Origin: Apostichopus parvimensis
Lineage: Eukaryota > Echinodermata > Holothuroidea > Aspidochirotida > Stichopodidae
Assembly: GCA_000934455.1 (NCBI GenBank)
Contig: KN882226.1
Location: 5,755 to 69,754, forward strand
Length of the DNA: 64,000 nucleotides
Direction: 5' to 3'
In this document: positions 37,701 to 44,709 of the stretch, in pieces
Layout: the number at the start of each line of letters is the position of its first letter
Position numbering within the stretch: the first letter of the stretch is position 1
The notes under the pieces: generated by a model
What the model was told of the DNA's origin: nothing
Seen by the model: the letters and a program-made list of their open reading frames with translations, nothing else
Databases searched by the model: none
Position numbers and translations under genes: made by a program

Positions 37701-40700
37701 TTACAATTTAAGTACATCACCACAAAGCACATACTGTATATGTACCCAGTTATGTCTGTTTTGCTTGCGTGGATTGGACATAACATTCATTTCAATAATA
37801 ATAATAATAATGTACATACTGTATTCTGCGGCCCTATGACACAAGTGTCGTCAGAAGCGCCTACTGTAACAAAGCTAAACATTACATATTAAAGTGACAA
37901 TTAAATAAGTAGATTTTAAGTTGACGTTGAAAGCTGGAAATGTTGCTAACAGTCCTCAAAATAACCGGGAGAGTATTCCAGAGTGCTGGGCAGCAATACT
38001 GAAAACATGCTTGCTGTAAACAATTCCTTTACATTTATGAACAGACAGTAATAACTGGTTTGAACTTCTCATAATATTCACATTTCCTTTAATCGTTAAG
38101 GACCTGACCAGGTAATCTGGGGCTTCACCGTAAACACAGTGATGAGCCAAGGTTAAAATGTTAAAATCAATACACGATTTAACCGGGAGCCAATGCAATC
38201 CCCTTTGTATTGGGGTCACATGATCATACCTGTTACAGCAGGTAATCATTTTAGAAGCCAAGTTCTGGATATTCTGAAGGCGATTTAAAGGATTGGTTCA
38301 GGTGTCTGACATGTCTATCTTGTATGAAAGAGCTCAAAAAGGCAAACAGAACAGTGAAGAAACTACCATGATAGCATGCTCTGTTTAGGAGATATCACGC
38401 TTTGAAGATATAAAAATTTCTTTGAAAATGACTGGTGTAGAAAGACTAACTGTGAGGGTGTGATGTCACATCCTCACTTTCTTAACATGTGTGAATATAT
38501 TTCAATACAAATTAATTACATTTTTTTCACAAATCTAATCAAAAATTCTTCAGATGTTAAATCTCTGATACTTCCCTTGACAAATATGAGGTCCACATGA
38601 CATATCTTTTGGTTGTAAGTCATAAAATCTCACAAAACATTTTAATAAAGTAACAAAGACTTTTCAGAAATGTGAGGATGTGACATCACAGCTAGTCTGA
38701 TTTCAGCAGTTTCTACACAATCAGATAGAACTTTAAACTTGAATATCTCCATAACAGAATAAGATATTTGAACAGTTTCTTCATCATTGTGTTTCTTTTA
38801 TTGTCTTCTTTCATATAAGATAAACATGTATGACACCTGAACTAATCCTGTAAGGTATATAAAGCCGGCAGCCCAACAAATAAGGAAATGCAGAAATCCA
38901 GCCTAGTCTGTATCTATATATCAAAGTTATGTTTCTGACGTTATTTATACTTCATCCATACAAATGGCTTTGTCAACACAACAGCTCTCATAAAATTAGT
39001 AGAATTTTGCTCTATCAAGTCATAGTCCAAATGAACAAGATATTTGGAGGGCTACAGTAGTGTTCTGTCTTTTATATATTTTTTTCAAGACTTTCACCAT
39101 CGAAATATGCTTAATGCTTGAAATGCTCTATTAAGGCCAAGTTAATGTTGATATCAAGTCCACTTTGCAGCCCTATTCATTAGAGCTAATCCATTAATTT
39201 TACAAATCATTAATACTCTACCAAAATATGTTCAGGAAACTTCTTTCCAACAAGAGAAAACCCTTGGATGCCATTCAACACAATTTGTCTTTGACAAATT
39301 TGTTATGCATTGTAAAATATGTTAGTTGGGCCTACAATTCACATTGAAGGACACAGTGAGCTGTGTAAAAGTGCTTTATGCCATTTGTCTTCAGATGCCA
39401 ATCTAATTAATTCACCAAAGCCATGACCATCTTTGTGAATACATTGTTGCATTTTATTAAAAATATGTCCTACACTTCTGCAGCAGTTATATGACATTAA
39501 TTTAAAGATGGACTGAATCTTTGCAGACTTGGTTAAGTAGATATTGGTCACCCCAATTATTCATTCTTGTATCACAATTCCTATCTATGTCAAGTTCCTC
39601 ATCGCTTAACACTTTCTACTCAACATCAGGACAATAGGTTTTATCTGAAGTATACATAATTTTCAACCTGCTGAGTTATCTTCAACTTCTTAGTTTATAT
39701 GTTACAAGAACAGTTGTTACTGGAACTGCTTGTAGAAACAAATACTGTAGCTGTGTGTGGTATAGCAATGTAACAACTTATCAACTACCACTGGTCATGA
39801 AGTTATGACGTATATTTTACTTTCCGCAATTTAGTGTTCTAAAATTTTAAAAGCAAAACAAACTTAAGGACACTTAACCTCACCTAACTTCTTAAATCCC
39901 AACCATTCATTGAAACCATTGCCATGTTATGAGTCATCACCAGAAAACCATGGAAAAGGCTTTCTAGTTTGTCAATTTCCTATATCTGCATGCACTTGGG
40001 TAAGTTTTGTGAAAATGTAGTGCTGACTTTTTATACAAATCATTCCAGAAACAGTCTTTATAGAAAATGAGAACTTCACAAACGTGCAGCAGTTCCTTCT
40101 CTGGCATACAATGTATTATCAGGGGACATTTTTCTGTTCTTTCTATTTTTTTTTCTAGACCGTTGGAGAAAACAACCAACCTACAAATGATGTACCTCCA
40201 AAATGTCTTCTGTACCTCTATATAAGAATAGGAGCATTTTTTTCCCCTTAAAGTTTTTTTATAAACTGGTTGCACTGTGATGAAAACATTACTAGCTGCA
40301 TGTACCTCATATGGAATAGAATAACTGCAGGTATTTCTGCCACATGAGGGATATAAGGAAGATTTGGAAGGAAACTGTACAAGTTTAAATGTTCCTACTT
40401 TCTCTTCTATGTCCTGTCAACATGTGTAGTTAACCTATATAGTTCAGGAAGTAACTAGATTAAATTGTTTATTTCATGAAATTACTAGTTTCGTTGTATT
40501 CCAAAACATTGCATAGAATCAAGGAAGTTACAACATTAAGTTGAGTTAAAGAAGATGATCTCTATTGAAACATTTTACAGTTGAATGTATGAAGATTTTC
40601 GACAACTTTTTAAGTCTCCAAAAATTACAATTTCCATAAATCCTAAACTAAAAAGTTCTATAAAGTTCTATAAGACTTCAAAGTTTGTCAGAGCATATTC

Positions 40701-43700
40701 CACAGGAGAACTGAAGTATACTTCATGAAAGTCTATTGTAAAGTTCTGATTTCTTTCCATTAGAACTTGCTTCCCCCCACCCCCACATCTTTATCCAAAC
40801 TGTTTGACTCTATACATTCTGATGGAATTTTTTGTAGTTTGTCATGTGTAGCAATGATTTGAGGGAGTGTCCCAACAGTGCAAATAAAGTTTTGACATCA
40901 ACTCGAAGTTTCACTTAAATTGTGCTAGCAAACACTACTTTAGTATTTCTTCTTTCATTTTGAAACCGAAAGATATATTTCCATTCATAGACATATTTTG
41001 GGGACAAGCAGAAGCTTTGTCAAATCATCTGAAACAGAAATGAGACAGCAAACAGTTAGTAGCTTTAAATGTGTCTAAGATGAGAGAACTATTACCTTCT
41101 TTTAAATCTCCAATTGATGAGTCAGTAAATGACTTCATTTCATTGCTTCCTGTATATTATTACCTTACTGGTTAAAAGGAAGCATTGAAAGTGTAATAAC
41201 TGGCTTTCAAAATAAAAGCATTCTCTTCTATACAGAATAAGGCATCTTGTTTTGTTTCTCCCTTGGTTACACTTCAGTATTGATATACATTCCAATCCTT
41301 ACATCCCTTTTCTCAAAAACCTAGATATCCATAATCCCATACTTTTAATTTTGGGAGGATATTGAGAACTAACATTAAGTAAACTCTCTAATTTTAAATT
41401 CAGCCAAGTCATATCACAAAATATAGGAATTATTGCTTTGATTAATGTTCAATACCTTTAATATTTCTTAAACATCATGTTTAGTATAGAAGGTTGACAT
41501 TTCTGCAGACAAAACATATTGTTTGGATTGAAAATCTGTCTCATTTAAAACGTTTTACATTTAAATTATAACTTGGTCTTTTCAAAAAGTTGTGTAGTCC
41601 AGATTGGTATTGTACAGCCTGTAGCTTAATGATGTACAGTATAATAATTTATTAAATTATTTCCAAACCCTAACACATTACTTTGATCTCTTCTATCAAC
41701 ATTACTGGCAGACACTGCATTTTATTTTAATTGAAAGAAAATTGAGGACATTTTAAACAATGAGTTAATTATTGTATGGTCATCAAATTATATTAACAGA
41801 ACTCTGATGAAGTTTCATTTGTAGCTCTGGGGGTAGGGGGGGGGGCAAAGCTCCTGGTAGATATTTAATGATGTAAATGTGTGATTTATTACAGTAATTT
41901 GTTTTTAACTTCAATTTTAGCACCCTTCTCCTGTATGGGAATTAGTGGTTTACTTGTAGAAACTGAGTCCAAGTAGAAAAGTGTTTTCAGATTCCTCAAT
42001 CCTGGGTACCTGGTGTAGGTGTTCTTCTCTTTTTGCTAGCACATTCTTTGGCATTGGACTTCATACTCTGTTTCTTTATATAGTTTAGTTTGGAGCAACT
42101 GTACTTTCCATCGCTTTAACAAGATTTTTCCACTTGCACTGTAGGTTTGCGTTTCTTTCTCATTTCCTTTTCCTTTTTTTAATTTTTTTTTTATATTCAT
42201 TTCAGAAAAAGGCAGTCTGAATATGTTACTCATACCATTTGTTTTCTTTTTCCCTAGTGATAAACCAGACGACAATGGGGCAGCTCCTCCAGTGGTTACT
42301 GATCCTCCAACTTATGGGAAAATTGACAAGTAGGTTTGATATGTCAATACGTTTGTGTTGCGTATGTACTAGTACTAATTGCATCATCAGTAATATTTTA
42401 AGTAGGTAATTAATTGTTGGTAGTACATCATTCACTATTATGACACCTTAATTTCAAAGAAATTTGATGTCATTGATATAAATTAGATGCCTTCATTCAC
42501 ATGACAAAATCCCTAACAGCTAAGAAGAGTCTCGTTCCATGTTCCTTCATAGAAAAGAGTGACGATTTCAACCCTAATCTTGATATCACTTTGAACAGCT
42601 CTGCTTGAACCTGTTTTTGGTGTTTATACCATAAGGGTGAAAGAAAATGGCAGGGAGGCTCTGAATTTTAACTTTGTCTTGTCTATTGTGAACAATTGTT
42701 CATCAACATTTCATCTTTACTATATAAGGGAAAGAGTTTGGTATTAAAGGGATGCTTATTCTTTAAAGGCAAAACTTAATAATGCTGCACCTGATCACTA
42801 CAAATTGCTGAAGAGTATCATTCAGAAATATGAGCTGCCCAACATAATACATTTCATTGGAAAAACTGTATTACTATGCTATTCCAAGTTTGGCATTGCT
42901 ATCTCTTTTATGGGACCTAGTAATTAATAATTTCAGATTTCTTTTTGGTGTTTCCAATTCTACATTACTAATGTATTTTCTTTGTGAATGTCATGCACTT
43001 GATAGTACCAGTAGAACTTTTGAACAGTACCTTAAAGAACCCCCTTGCAAATGAATGATATCACCATCATCAGTTTTTTATTCTCATTTCTTCCCATAAC
43101 AGGAATAGGACTAAGGACCCAACTCCTGCCCCACGCAGTTCAATGAGAGATTCCACAAATCCCTCAAAGCCCAAACAAGATGTAAGTAATCATAGTTGGT
43201 GTTGTACCAGTAATGCCCAATGTCTCCTTTTACCAATAGCCTATATTTTCAAATTATCTGAACAAAGGCTATTCCAAGACAAGAGAAGAAAAAGCTTTGC
43301 AACAATAATTTTAAGTCTCCCACTTGTTATCATATGTCCTAAGCCATGCATCTTATCATGCTTTAATATTCACCACCAACGCACATAAAATGATAAATGA
43401 AGGACAGCTGATGATTTTCCCACCAAAACATGATGAATCACTCACTTGTACAGATGTTGGTTGCAGTGTTAAGTAGAGTCATTGACTTACAAAGTGCACA
43501 CAGTACTTACAGGATGCCACCATATCATATAACATATATTCATTGGGGAAAAAACTATTTAAACTTATGCAACTTTATTTGCCAAAAGATGATGAAAACA
43601 AGTTTAAAACACACATCGTTATCGTACGCTTATTTGAGATGGCTTAAAATGGCGTAAGATAACTATCAATGAGCGTGCAGCAGTCATGACAGCAGAAGTA

Positions 43701-44709
43701 GTTCAACTTTTGCCAGTATGGTATCTGTAGCATCAGCTTTCAGTACTATAAGCCAAATAGGACGCGAGATGTTTGACAATTTTTTTTTTTTCATTCGGAC
43801 GGAGCTGAATGGTTGTCACATGTGAGGACTACAATCAAATCCAAAAAGAAGCAAAGCTATCAACTTCAAACCACTCTGAAATAAATTTCAAGTGATTCTT
43901 GTATCAGTGTTTCCCTAACTGAAGATCAGGCGAGGTTCTGTTAATCCACTGTATATGAGAAATCCCCATGGCTATTGAACATGTAAAAGAAGGAAACCGT
44001 TTGCACACGGTCTCTCATTGAGATCCTACATGGTAAAAGAAAATATATATCAGCAGTGCAGTTTGAACTTCCTTCAAGTTCAGCAAGGCACTTCGCATAA
44101 AACATTTACCAAATACAAGTAGAACTATTATTATGACGATAATGAAAATCATACTTGATTTCTTAGTATTTTCCAAACAGAAGAACAGGGTCCTAAATCC
44201 TTTTGCACATTTATGAAAAATCCCATGTGCATTGCACTTGCCTTAGATGTAACCTTTCACTCGGTAAACTCCCAGTGAGATTTTCAAAAATATCAGCTGT
44301 GCAAGACACCTTTTATCAAATGCTAGTATTATGTGTAGATACTTAGGAAGCCCTTAACATGTTATATTTTCATAGACTGCCTAAGCTATTGCTATACATT
44401 TTAAAGTCCATGCTAGTGGCAGACATCCTGTGTAATGGTAGGATAAAATTTGGTTCATTAACACAAAAACGTGAAGATTTTTTTTTTTTTCAAATTTGTG
44501 AAAACAAGATGAAAGTACTCTACATATACTATCTGCTAGAACATTAAATATAAGTGGTATTTACATTAACATGATTGTGTGTCTTCTTTCCATAGATGGA
44601 AATGCAATATGCTGATCTAGACCATGGCAACAAGCCACAATCGGATGAGGTCAGAAAACCAAAGGAAGAGCCAACGGAGTATGCAACAGTCCAGTCTGTT
44701 ATAGTCTAA
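7711..44709 (+). CDS. Mucin-stalk single-pass receptor with five cytoplasmic tyrosine motifs (3' part, 10 exons)
   Basis: Ten exons (7711-7785, 11955-11996, 16770-16820, 21022-21111, 34729-34753, 35808-35912, 37071-37145, 42258-42329, 43103-43181, 44596-44709) join without a phase conflict into 241 codons plus a stop. Residues 1-55 are a Thr/Ser/Pro stalk. Residues 61-83 are a hydrophobic helix (WVIILIIVVVLAVVIGVIAV...) followed by YKK. Residues 84-241 are cytoplasmic, with tyrosines at 118, 147, 173, 209 and 233, each in Y-x-x-(V/I/L). T-V-Y147-A-E-V and T-E-Y233-A-T-V fit the ITSM consensus bound by SH2 proteins in SLAM-family, PD-1 and Siglec receptors. The end resembles SIRP-alpha (YADLD ... 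EYASVQ). I infer a phosphotyrosine-signalling surface receptor. The ligand-binding domains are not in the window, so an adhesion protein is equally possible. The phase 1 exons of the stalk fit a shuffled extracellular design. Confidence 0.82.
8310..8700. repeat. About 125-bp duplication passing into a 27-bp minisatellite
   Basis: Two diverged copies of a roughly 125-bp unit (cttatgttattaattgatgc ... aaattgaagggtgtttgact) begin near 8310 and 8436. The second copy runs into about six short tandem units of ttaaattgaagggtgtttg plus a variable tgactggtg-type linker, ending near 8695. The minus strand is open across the array and yields repeated SQTPFNL-like peptides. I regard that as an artefact of the period. 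Confidence 0.85.
9097..10300. mobile_element. Non-autonomous hAT element, 1204 bp, intact ends
   Basis: The ends are tagtgtttacacgggt (left) and, read inward from the right, tagtgtttgcacgggt. Exact 8-bp target duplications gtagagtc lie at 9089-9096 and 10301-10308. Eight-base duplications with terminal repeats of this kind are the mark of hAT transposons. The subterminal sequence is rich in tacccgggt-like inverted blocks. Inside are four partial copies of a unit beginning ccacatggttgcctaacacc at 9693, 9829, 9957 and about 10126. The last two also duplicate the right-end motif tcgcgtcgggcgggtacc. No transposase frame is present, so it moved in trans. Confidence 0.88.
11955..11996 (+). CDS. Receptor exon: stalk
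   Basis: Acceptor tatatttctttag, donor a|gtaagg, phase 1 on both sides, 42 bases. It reads A-T-D-A-T-T-N-T-M-H-T-E-D-S with the split codons. A second AG six bases downstream (11958-11960) would give an in-frame exon two residues shorter starting at 11961. I prefer the first AG because it directly follows the pyrimidine tract. The exon continues the Thr-rich stalk. Confidence 0.68.
12689..12955. repeat. Tandem repeat with core tagtagaataccagcatgaa, 3 copies
   Basis: The 20-base core begins at 12689, 12800 and 12931 (spacing 111 and 131 bases). It is followed in the first two copies by a shared segment ending ttct(a/t)ctggcagca. The copies are diverged, so the array is old. Confidence 0.8.
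14430..14590. repeat. Dispersed repeat, related to 36625-36785
   Basis: This segment shares a scattered series of blocks with 36625-36785: ggttgctaggc, ccgtatcct, aaccaa, ttttgccca, tttgagacat and, further on, ggcat...ttgaccc. The other copy keeps CpG sites (ggcggggccgt) that are fewer here, so this copy appears older. Family unknown. Confidence 0.55.
14685..14962. repeat. Tandem repeat, 87-100-bp unit, about 3.2 copies
   Basis: Units start at 14685, 14772 and about 14870 with tgctttaaagcactca, then agttcctaaccttgat, ctgataggaacatgatattc and atact. The fourth copy is partial (14935-14962). Each unit also carries a small internal palindrome (gctttaaagc). Confidence 0.88.
16770..16820 (+). CDS. 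Receptor exon: membrane-proximal stalk
   Basis: Acceptor atttctttcag, donor g|gtaata, phase 1 on both sides, 51 bases. It reads T-T-E-S-T-T-E-V-P-T-P-T-P-T-K-K-P, a Thr/Pro-rich linker ending in a basic pair before the membrane exon. With the two exons upstream it makes a stalk of about 55 residues. Confidence 0.72.
18660..18712 (+). mobile_element. Possible LINE 3' tail relic
   Basis: The stretch ttggatttggcgctatataa followed by atccactatattattac resembles the 3' ends of many L2/CR1-type LINEs in animals, which end in a gcgctatataa motif and ATT repeats. Only this tail is recognisable and no target duplication was seen. Confidence 0.4.
19421..19545. repeat. Dispersed repeat with 11-bp hairpin; second copy at 25826-25900
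   Basis: An inverted repeat gtggcttccaa / ttggaagccac (19421-19431 and 19440-19450) starts the block. Downstream, cccacattt, gtcact, aagc, taaaa, ctg and ttataatg occur in the same order in the block at 25826-25900. This copy keeps CpGs (gacgacg, gcgtcgtaa) where the other reads gcatcctaa, so it looks younger or less methylated. Confidence 0.5.
21022..21111 (+). CDS. Receptor exon: transmembrane helix
   Basis: Acceptor cttctttattgcag, donor g|gtaagt, phase 1 on both sides, 90 bases. It encodes D-P-F-P-I, then 22 strongly hydrophobic residues from W61 to M82, then Y-K-K. The positive residues on the C-terminal side and the stalk on the N-terminal side give a type I orientation. The helix has no charged residue inside, so it does not look like a receptor that pairs with an adaptor such as DAP12 through a membrane charge. 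A Gly sits near its middle. Confidence 0.88.
23030..23300. promoter_or_regulatory. CpG-rich patch inside a CpG-poor intron, ends near a donor-like site
   Basis: About fourteen CpGs fall within roughly 170 bases (ggcgtacgc, atcgcgaac, tgcgttgcg, tacgtatcg, gccgat), while the flanking kilobases have only a few. A good donor-like site ag|gtgagc lies at 23201-23208. This could be an unmethylated internal promoter with a non-coding first exon, or simply a young insertion. No long ORF precedes the donor. Confidence 0.35.
25275..25301 (+). other. G-quadruplex candidate
   Basis: Four G runs (ggggg, ggg, ggggg, ggggg) occur within 27 bases on the + strand, with loops of 7, 1 and 1 bases. Confidence 0.6.
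25826..25900. repeat. Second copy of the 19421-19545 dispersed repeat
   Basis: It shares gaattggaagcc, cccacattt, gtcact, aagc, ctaaaa, ctg and ttataatg in the same order with the block near 19435-19545. It lacks the left hairpin arm. Confidence 0.5.
26816..26978. repeat. Minisatellite, 40-41-bp unit, 4 copies
   Basis: The unit cccatgaccccttacattat then tgccctcaaaccattacact is repeated four times with very few changes, so this array is young compared with the other intronic repeats. Confidence 0.95.
28497..28660. repeat. Direct repeat, 26 bp exact, 138 bp apart
   Basis: The segment cctacaatatgaatgactcc plus acagta occurs at 28497-28522 and again at 28635-28660. Flanking words (caacaattttgcagacgaaatag / ttacagttgaaataatcagg) are also similar, so this is a diverged tandem duplication of about 138 bp. 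Confidence 0.75.
28883..28909. repeat. Hairpin, 12-bp perfect stem, 3-base loop
   Basis: aatcatggaggt, then aaa, then acctccatgatt. There is no T run after it and no gene next to it, so it is not called a terminator. Confidence 0.8.
31523..31923. mobile_element. Short hAT-type non-autonomous element, 401 bp
   Basis: Exact 8-bp duplications gtaccaga lie at 31515-31522 and 31924-31931. The left end reads cggggtaggaagc and the right end, on the other strand, caggggcaggagc-like (cagggggcaggagcc). G-rich subterminal blocks (aaaaagtggggggg; aaaaagtgggggc) point inward from the left and occur again near the right end. Its size and lack of coding frame make it a MITE-like hAT derivative. The exact duplications suggest it is not very old. 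Confidence 0.7.
32738..33142. repeat. Minisatellite, about 43-50-bp unit, 9 copies
   Basis: Units read aggtaacaggagactagttc, atactgttaatgtgtgcatg, tac, with variants. Most units contain an acag|gtaac junction that looks like an acceptor directly followed by a donor. The array lies 1.6 kb before the next receptor exon. Confidence 0.92.
34729..34753 (+). CDS. Receptor micro-exon: first cytoplasmic segment
   Basis: Acceptor cctctcattttgcag, donor ag|gtaagt, 25 bases. It enters in phase 1 and leaves in phase 2, reading G-K-C-G-H-K-S-E and the first two bases of a Ser codon. It is the adapter that changes the phase between the extracellular exons (1-1) and the tail exons (2-2), so the frame needs it. 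The juxtamembrane Cys could be a palmitoylation site. Support rests on strong splice sites and perfect phase fit rather than on similarity. Confidence 0.65.
34754..35807 (+). other. Intron
   Basis: A short GT microsatellite lies near 35070-35085. An 87-codon ORF at 35451-35714 is not recognised, lacks phase-compatible splice sites and is treated as chance. Confidence 0.5.
35808..35912 (+). CDS. Receptor exon: tail motif 1 (LYGEV)
   Basis: Acceptor ttccttcctccaaag, donor ag|gtagtc, phase 2 on both sides, 105 bases. It reads S-S-V-T-D-G-N-V-T-A-T-N and so on to E-P-A-P-L-Y118-G-E-V-K-K-D-R-K-K-K. The position before the motif is Pro, so it does not meet the strict ITIM rule, but it still fits a general SH2-type Y-x-x-V site. 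A strongly basic run follows. If the intron is kept, the next codons are Arg and stop, so an unspliced form would end right after motif 1. Confidence 0.83.
35913..37070 (+). other. Intron with a repeat-flanked block
   Basis: It holds the 24-bp exact direct repeats at 36285-36308 and 36787-36810 and, between them, the dispersed repeat at 36625-36785. Confidence 0.6.
36285..36810. repeat. 478-bp block between exact 24-bp direct repeats
   Basis: The words atatgccaagcagacctgaa plus agtg occur at 36285-36308 and 36787-36810. The block between ends with a segment related to 14430-14590. It could be a retroposed sequence with a long target duplication, or unequal exchange within a repeat. There is no A-rich tail to prove retroposition. 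An imperfect hairpin ggttgctagg / cctagcaacc lies at its dispersed-repeat part. Confidence 0.6.
37071..37145 (+). CDS. Receptor exon: tail motif 2 (TVYAEV, ITSM-like)
   Basis: Acceptor tttctttcttgcaaag, donor ag|gtacaa, phase 2 on both sides, 75 bases. It reads S-N-S-G-N-G-K-E-N-D-G-M-D-P-P-T-V-Y147-A-E-V and then E-T-K. T at -2 and V at +3 match the ITSM rule T-x-Y-x-x-(V/I). It has the same plan as its neighbours (acidic residue, Pro, Pro or Ala, then the Tyr motif near the exon end), so the three phase 2 exons are probably tandem duplicates. Confidence 0.86.
37794..38940 (-). mobile_element. LINE 3' fragment (L2/CR1-type reverse transcriptase end), interrupted
   Basis: On the minus strand the frame from about 38935 downward reads LDFCISLFVGLPALYT. 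After the inserted element it continues LNRLQNIQNLASKMIT, DHVTPIQRGLHWLPVK and YGEAPDYLVRSL. These are the conserved C-terminal blocks of non-LTR reverse transcriptases (LDYCNSLLYGLP; RLQ-x-IQN-x-AARLI; DHITP...LHWLPV; PxYLxDL). After a frameshift near 37970-37990 it continues as PALWNTLPVILRTV and FQRQLKIYLFN, the usual end of ORF2. A (ATT)6 tail lies at 37794-37811. At least one stop and one frameshift show it is dead. The 5' part is missing, as is normal for LINE copies. The clade call is from memory of motif style. Confidence 0.85.
38288..38850. mobile_element. Foldback MITE (TA duplication, Tc1/mariner-like) inserted in the LINE
   Basis: The left end aaggattggttcaggtgtc and the right end, on the other strand, caggattagttcaggtgtc, continue as a diverged inverted repeat through acatgt(c/t)tatctt(g/a)tatgaaag. 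Inner arms also pair (gtgatgtcacatcctcac with gtgaggatgtgacatcac, about 38459-38480 and 38670-38692). TA flanks both sides (38286-38287 and 38851-38852). Removing the element and one TA rejoins the LINE frame, which proves the boundaries. It has no coding frame. Size 563 bp. Confidence 0.85.
42258..42329 (+). CDS. Receptor exon: tail motif 3 (TYGKI)
   Basis: Acceptor ctttttccctag, donor aa|gtaggt, phase 2 on both sides, 72 bases. It reads D-K-P-D-D-N-G-A-A-P-P-V-V-T-D-P-P-T-Y173 and then G-K-I-D. Pro at -2 departs from the strict ITIM rule, but Y-x-x-I is kept. The D-P-P lead matches the exon before. If the intron is kept, a stop (aag tag) follows at once. Confidence 0.85.
42330..43102 (+). 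other. Intron, nothing recognised
   Basis: AT-rich. A 65-codon ORF (42857-43054) is hydrophobic but has no splice or start context and is not called. Confidence 0.5.
43103..43181 (+). CDS. Receptor exon: Pro/Ser-rich linker of the tail
   Basis: Acceptor ttcttcccataacag, donor t|gtaagt, 79 bases, entering in phase 2 and leaving in phase 0. It reads N-R-T-K-D-P-T-P-A-P-R-S-S-M-R-D-S-T-N and then P-S-K-P-K-Q-D. It has no Tyr. P184-T-P-A-P188-R189 fits the P-x-x-x-P-R pattern bound by CIN85/CD2AP SH3 domains, a weak but testable hint of endocytic coupling. Confidence 0.8.
43182..44595 (+). other. Intron, nothing recognised
   Basis: Non-coding. T runs lie near 43780 and 44478. The ORFs at 43143, 43430 and 44359 have no recognisable content. 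Confidence 0.5.
44596..44709 (+). CDS. Receptor last exon: tail motifs 4 and 5 (QYADL, TEYATV) and stop
   Basis: Acceptor tcttctttccatag, phase 0 entry, 37 codons then taa at 44707-44709. It reads M-E-M-Q-Y209-A-D-L-D-H-G-N-K and ends E-E-P-T-E-Y233-A-T-V-Q-S-V-I-V. The pair Y-A-D-L-D and E-Y-A-T-V-Q, 24 residues apart, closely recalls the last two tyrosine motifs of vertebrate SIRP-alpha (YADLD and EYASVQ, about 26 apart). T-E-Y-A-T-V also fits the ITSM rule. The C-terminal V-I-V fits a class II PDZ ligand (hydrophobic-x-hydrophobic). The SIRP likeness may be convergence of short motifs. Confidence 0.88.
   Translation: MEMQYADLDHGNKPQSDEVRKPKEEPTEYATVQSVIV

Larger units (their letters stand above)
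37146..42257 (+). other. Intron with nested LINE and foldback element
   Basis: It holds the LINE fragment (37794-38287 and 38853-38940, minus strand) split by the element 38288-38850. Also, a word starting tgtacccagttatgt occurs at about 37541 and again at about 37740 with similar sequence after it. The stretch 38940-42257 is AT-rich with no recognisable element or exon. Confidence 0.6.

Noticed and set aside
41923-41960. Possible decayed copy of a tyrosine-motif exon (ttttag|cacccttctcctgtatggg)
   Set aside because: The likeness to the YG motif is only a few bases, and the frame stops two codons later.
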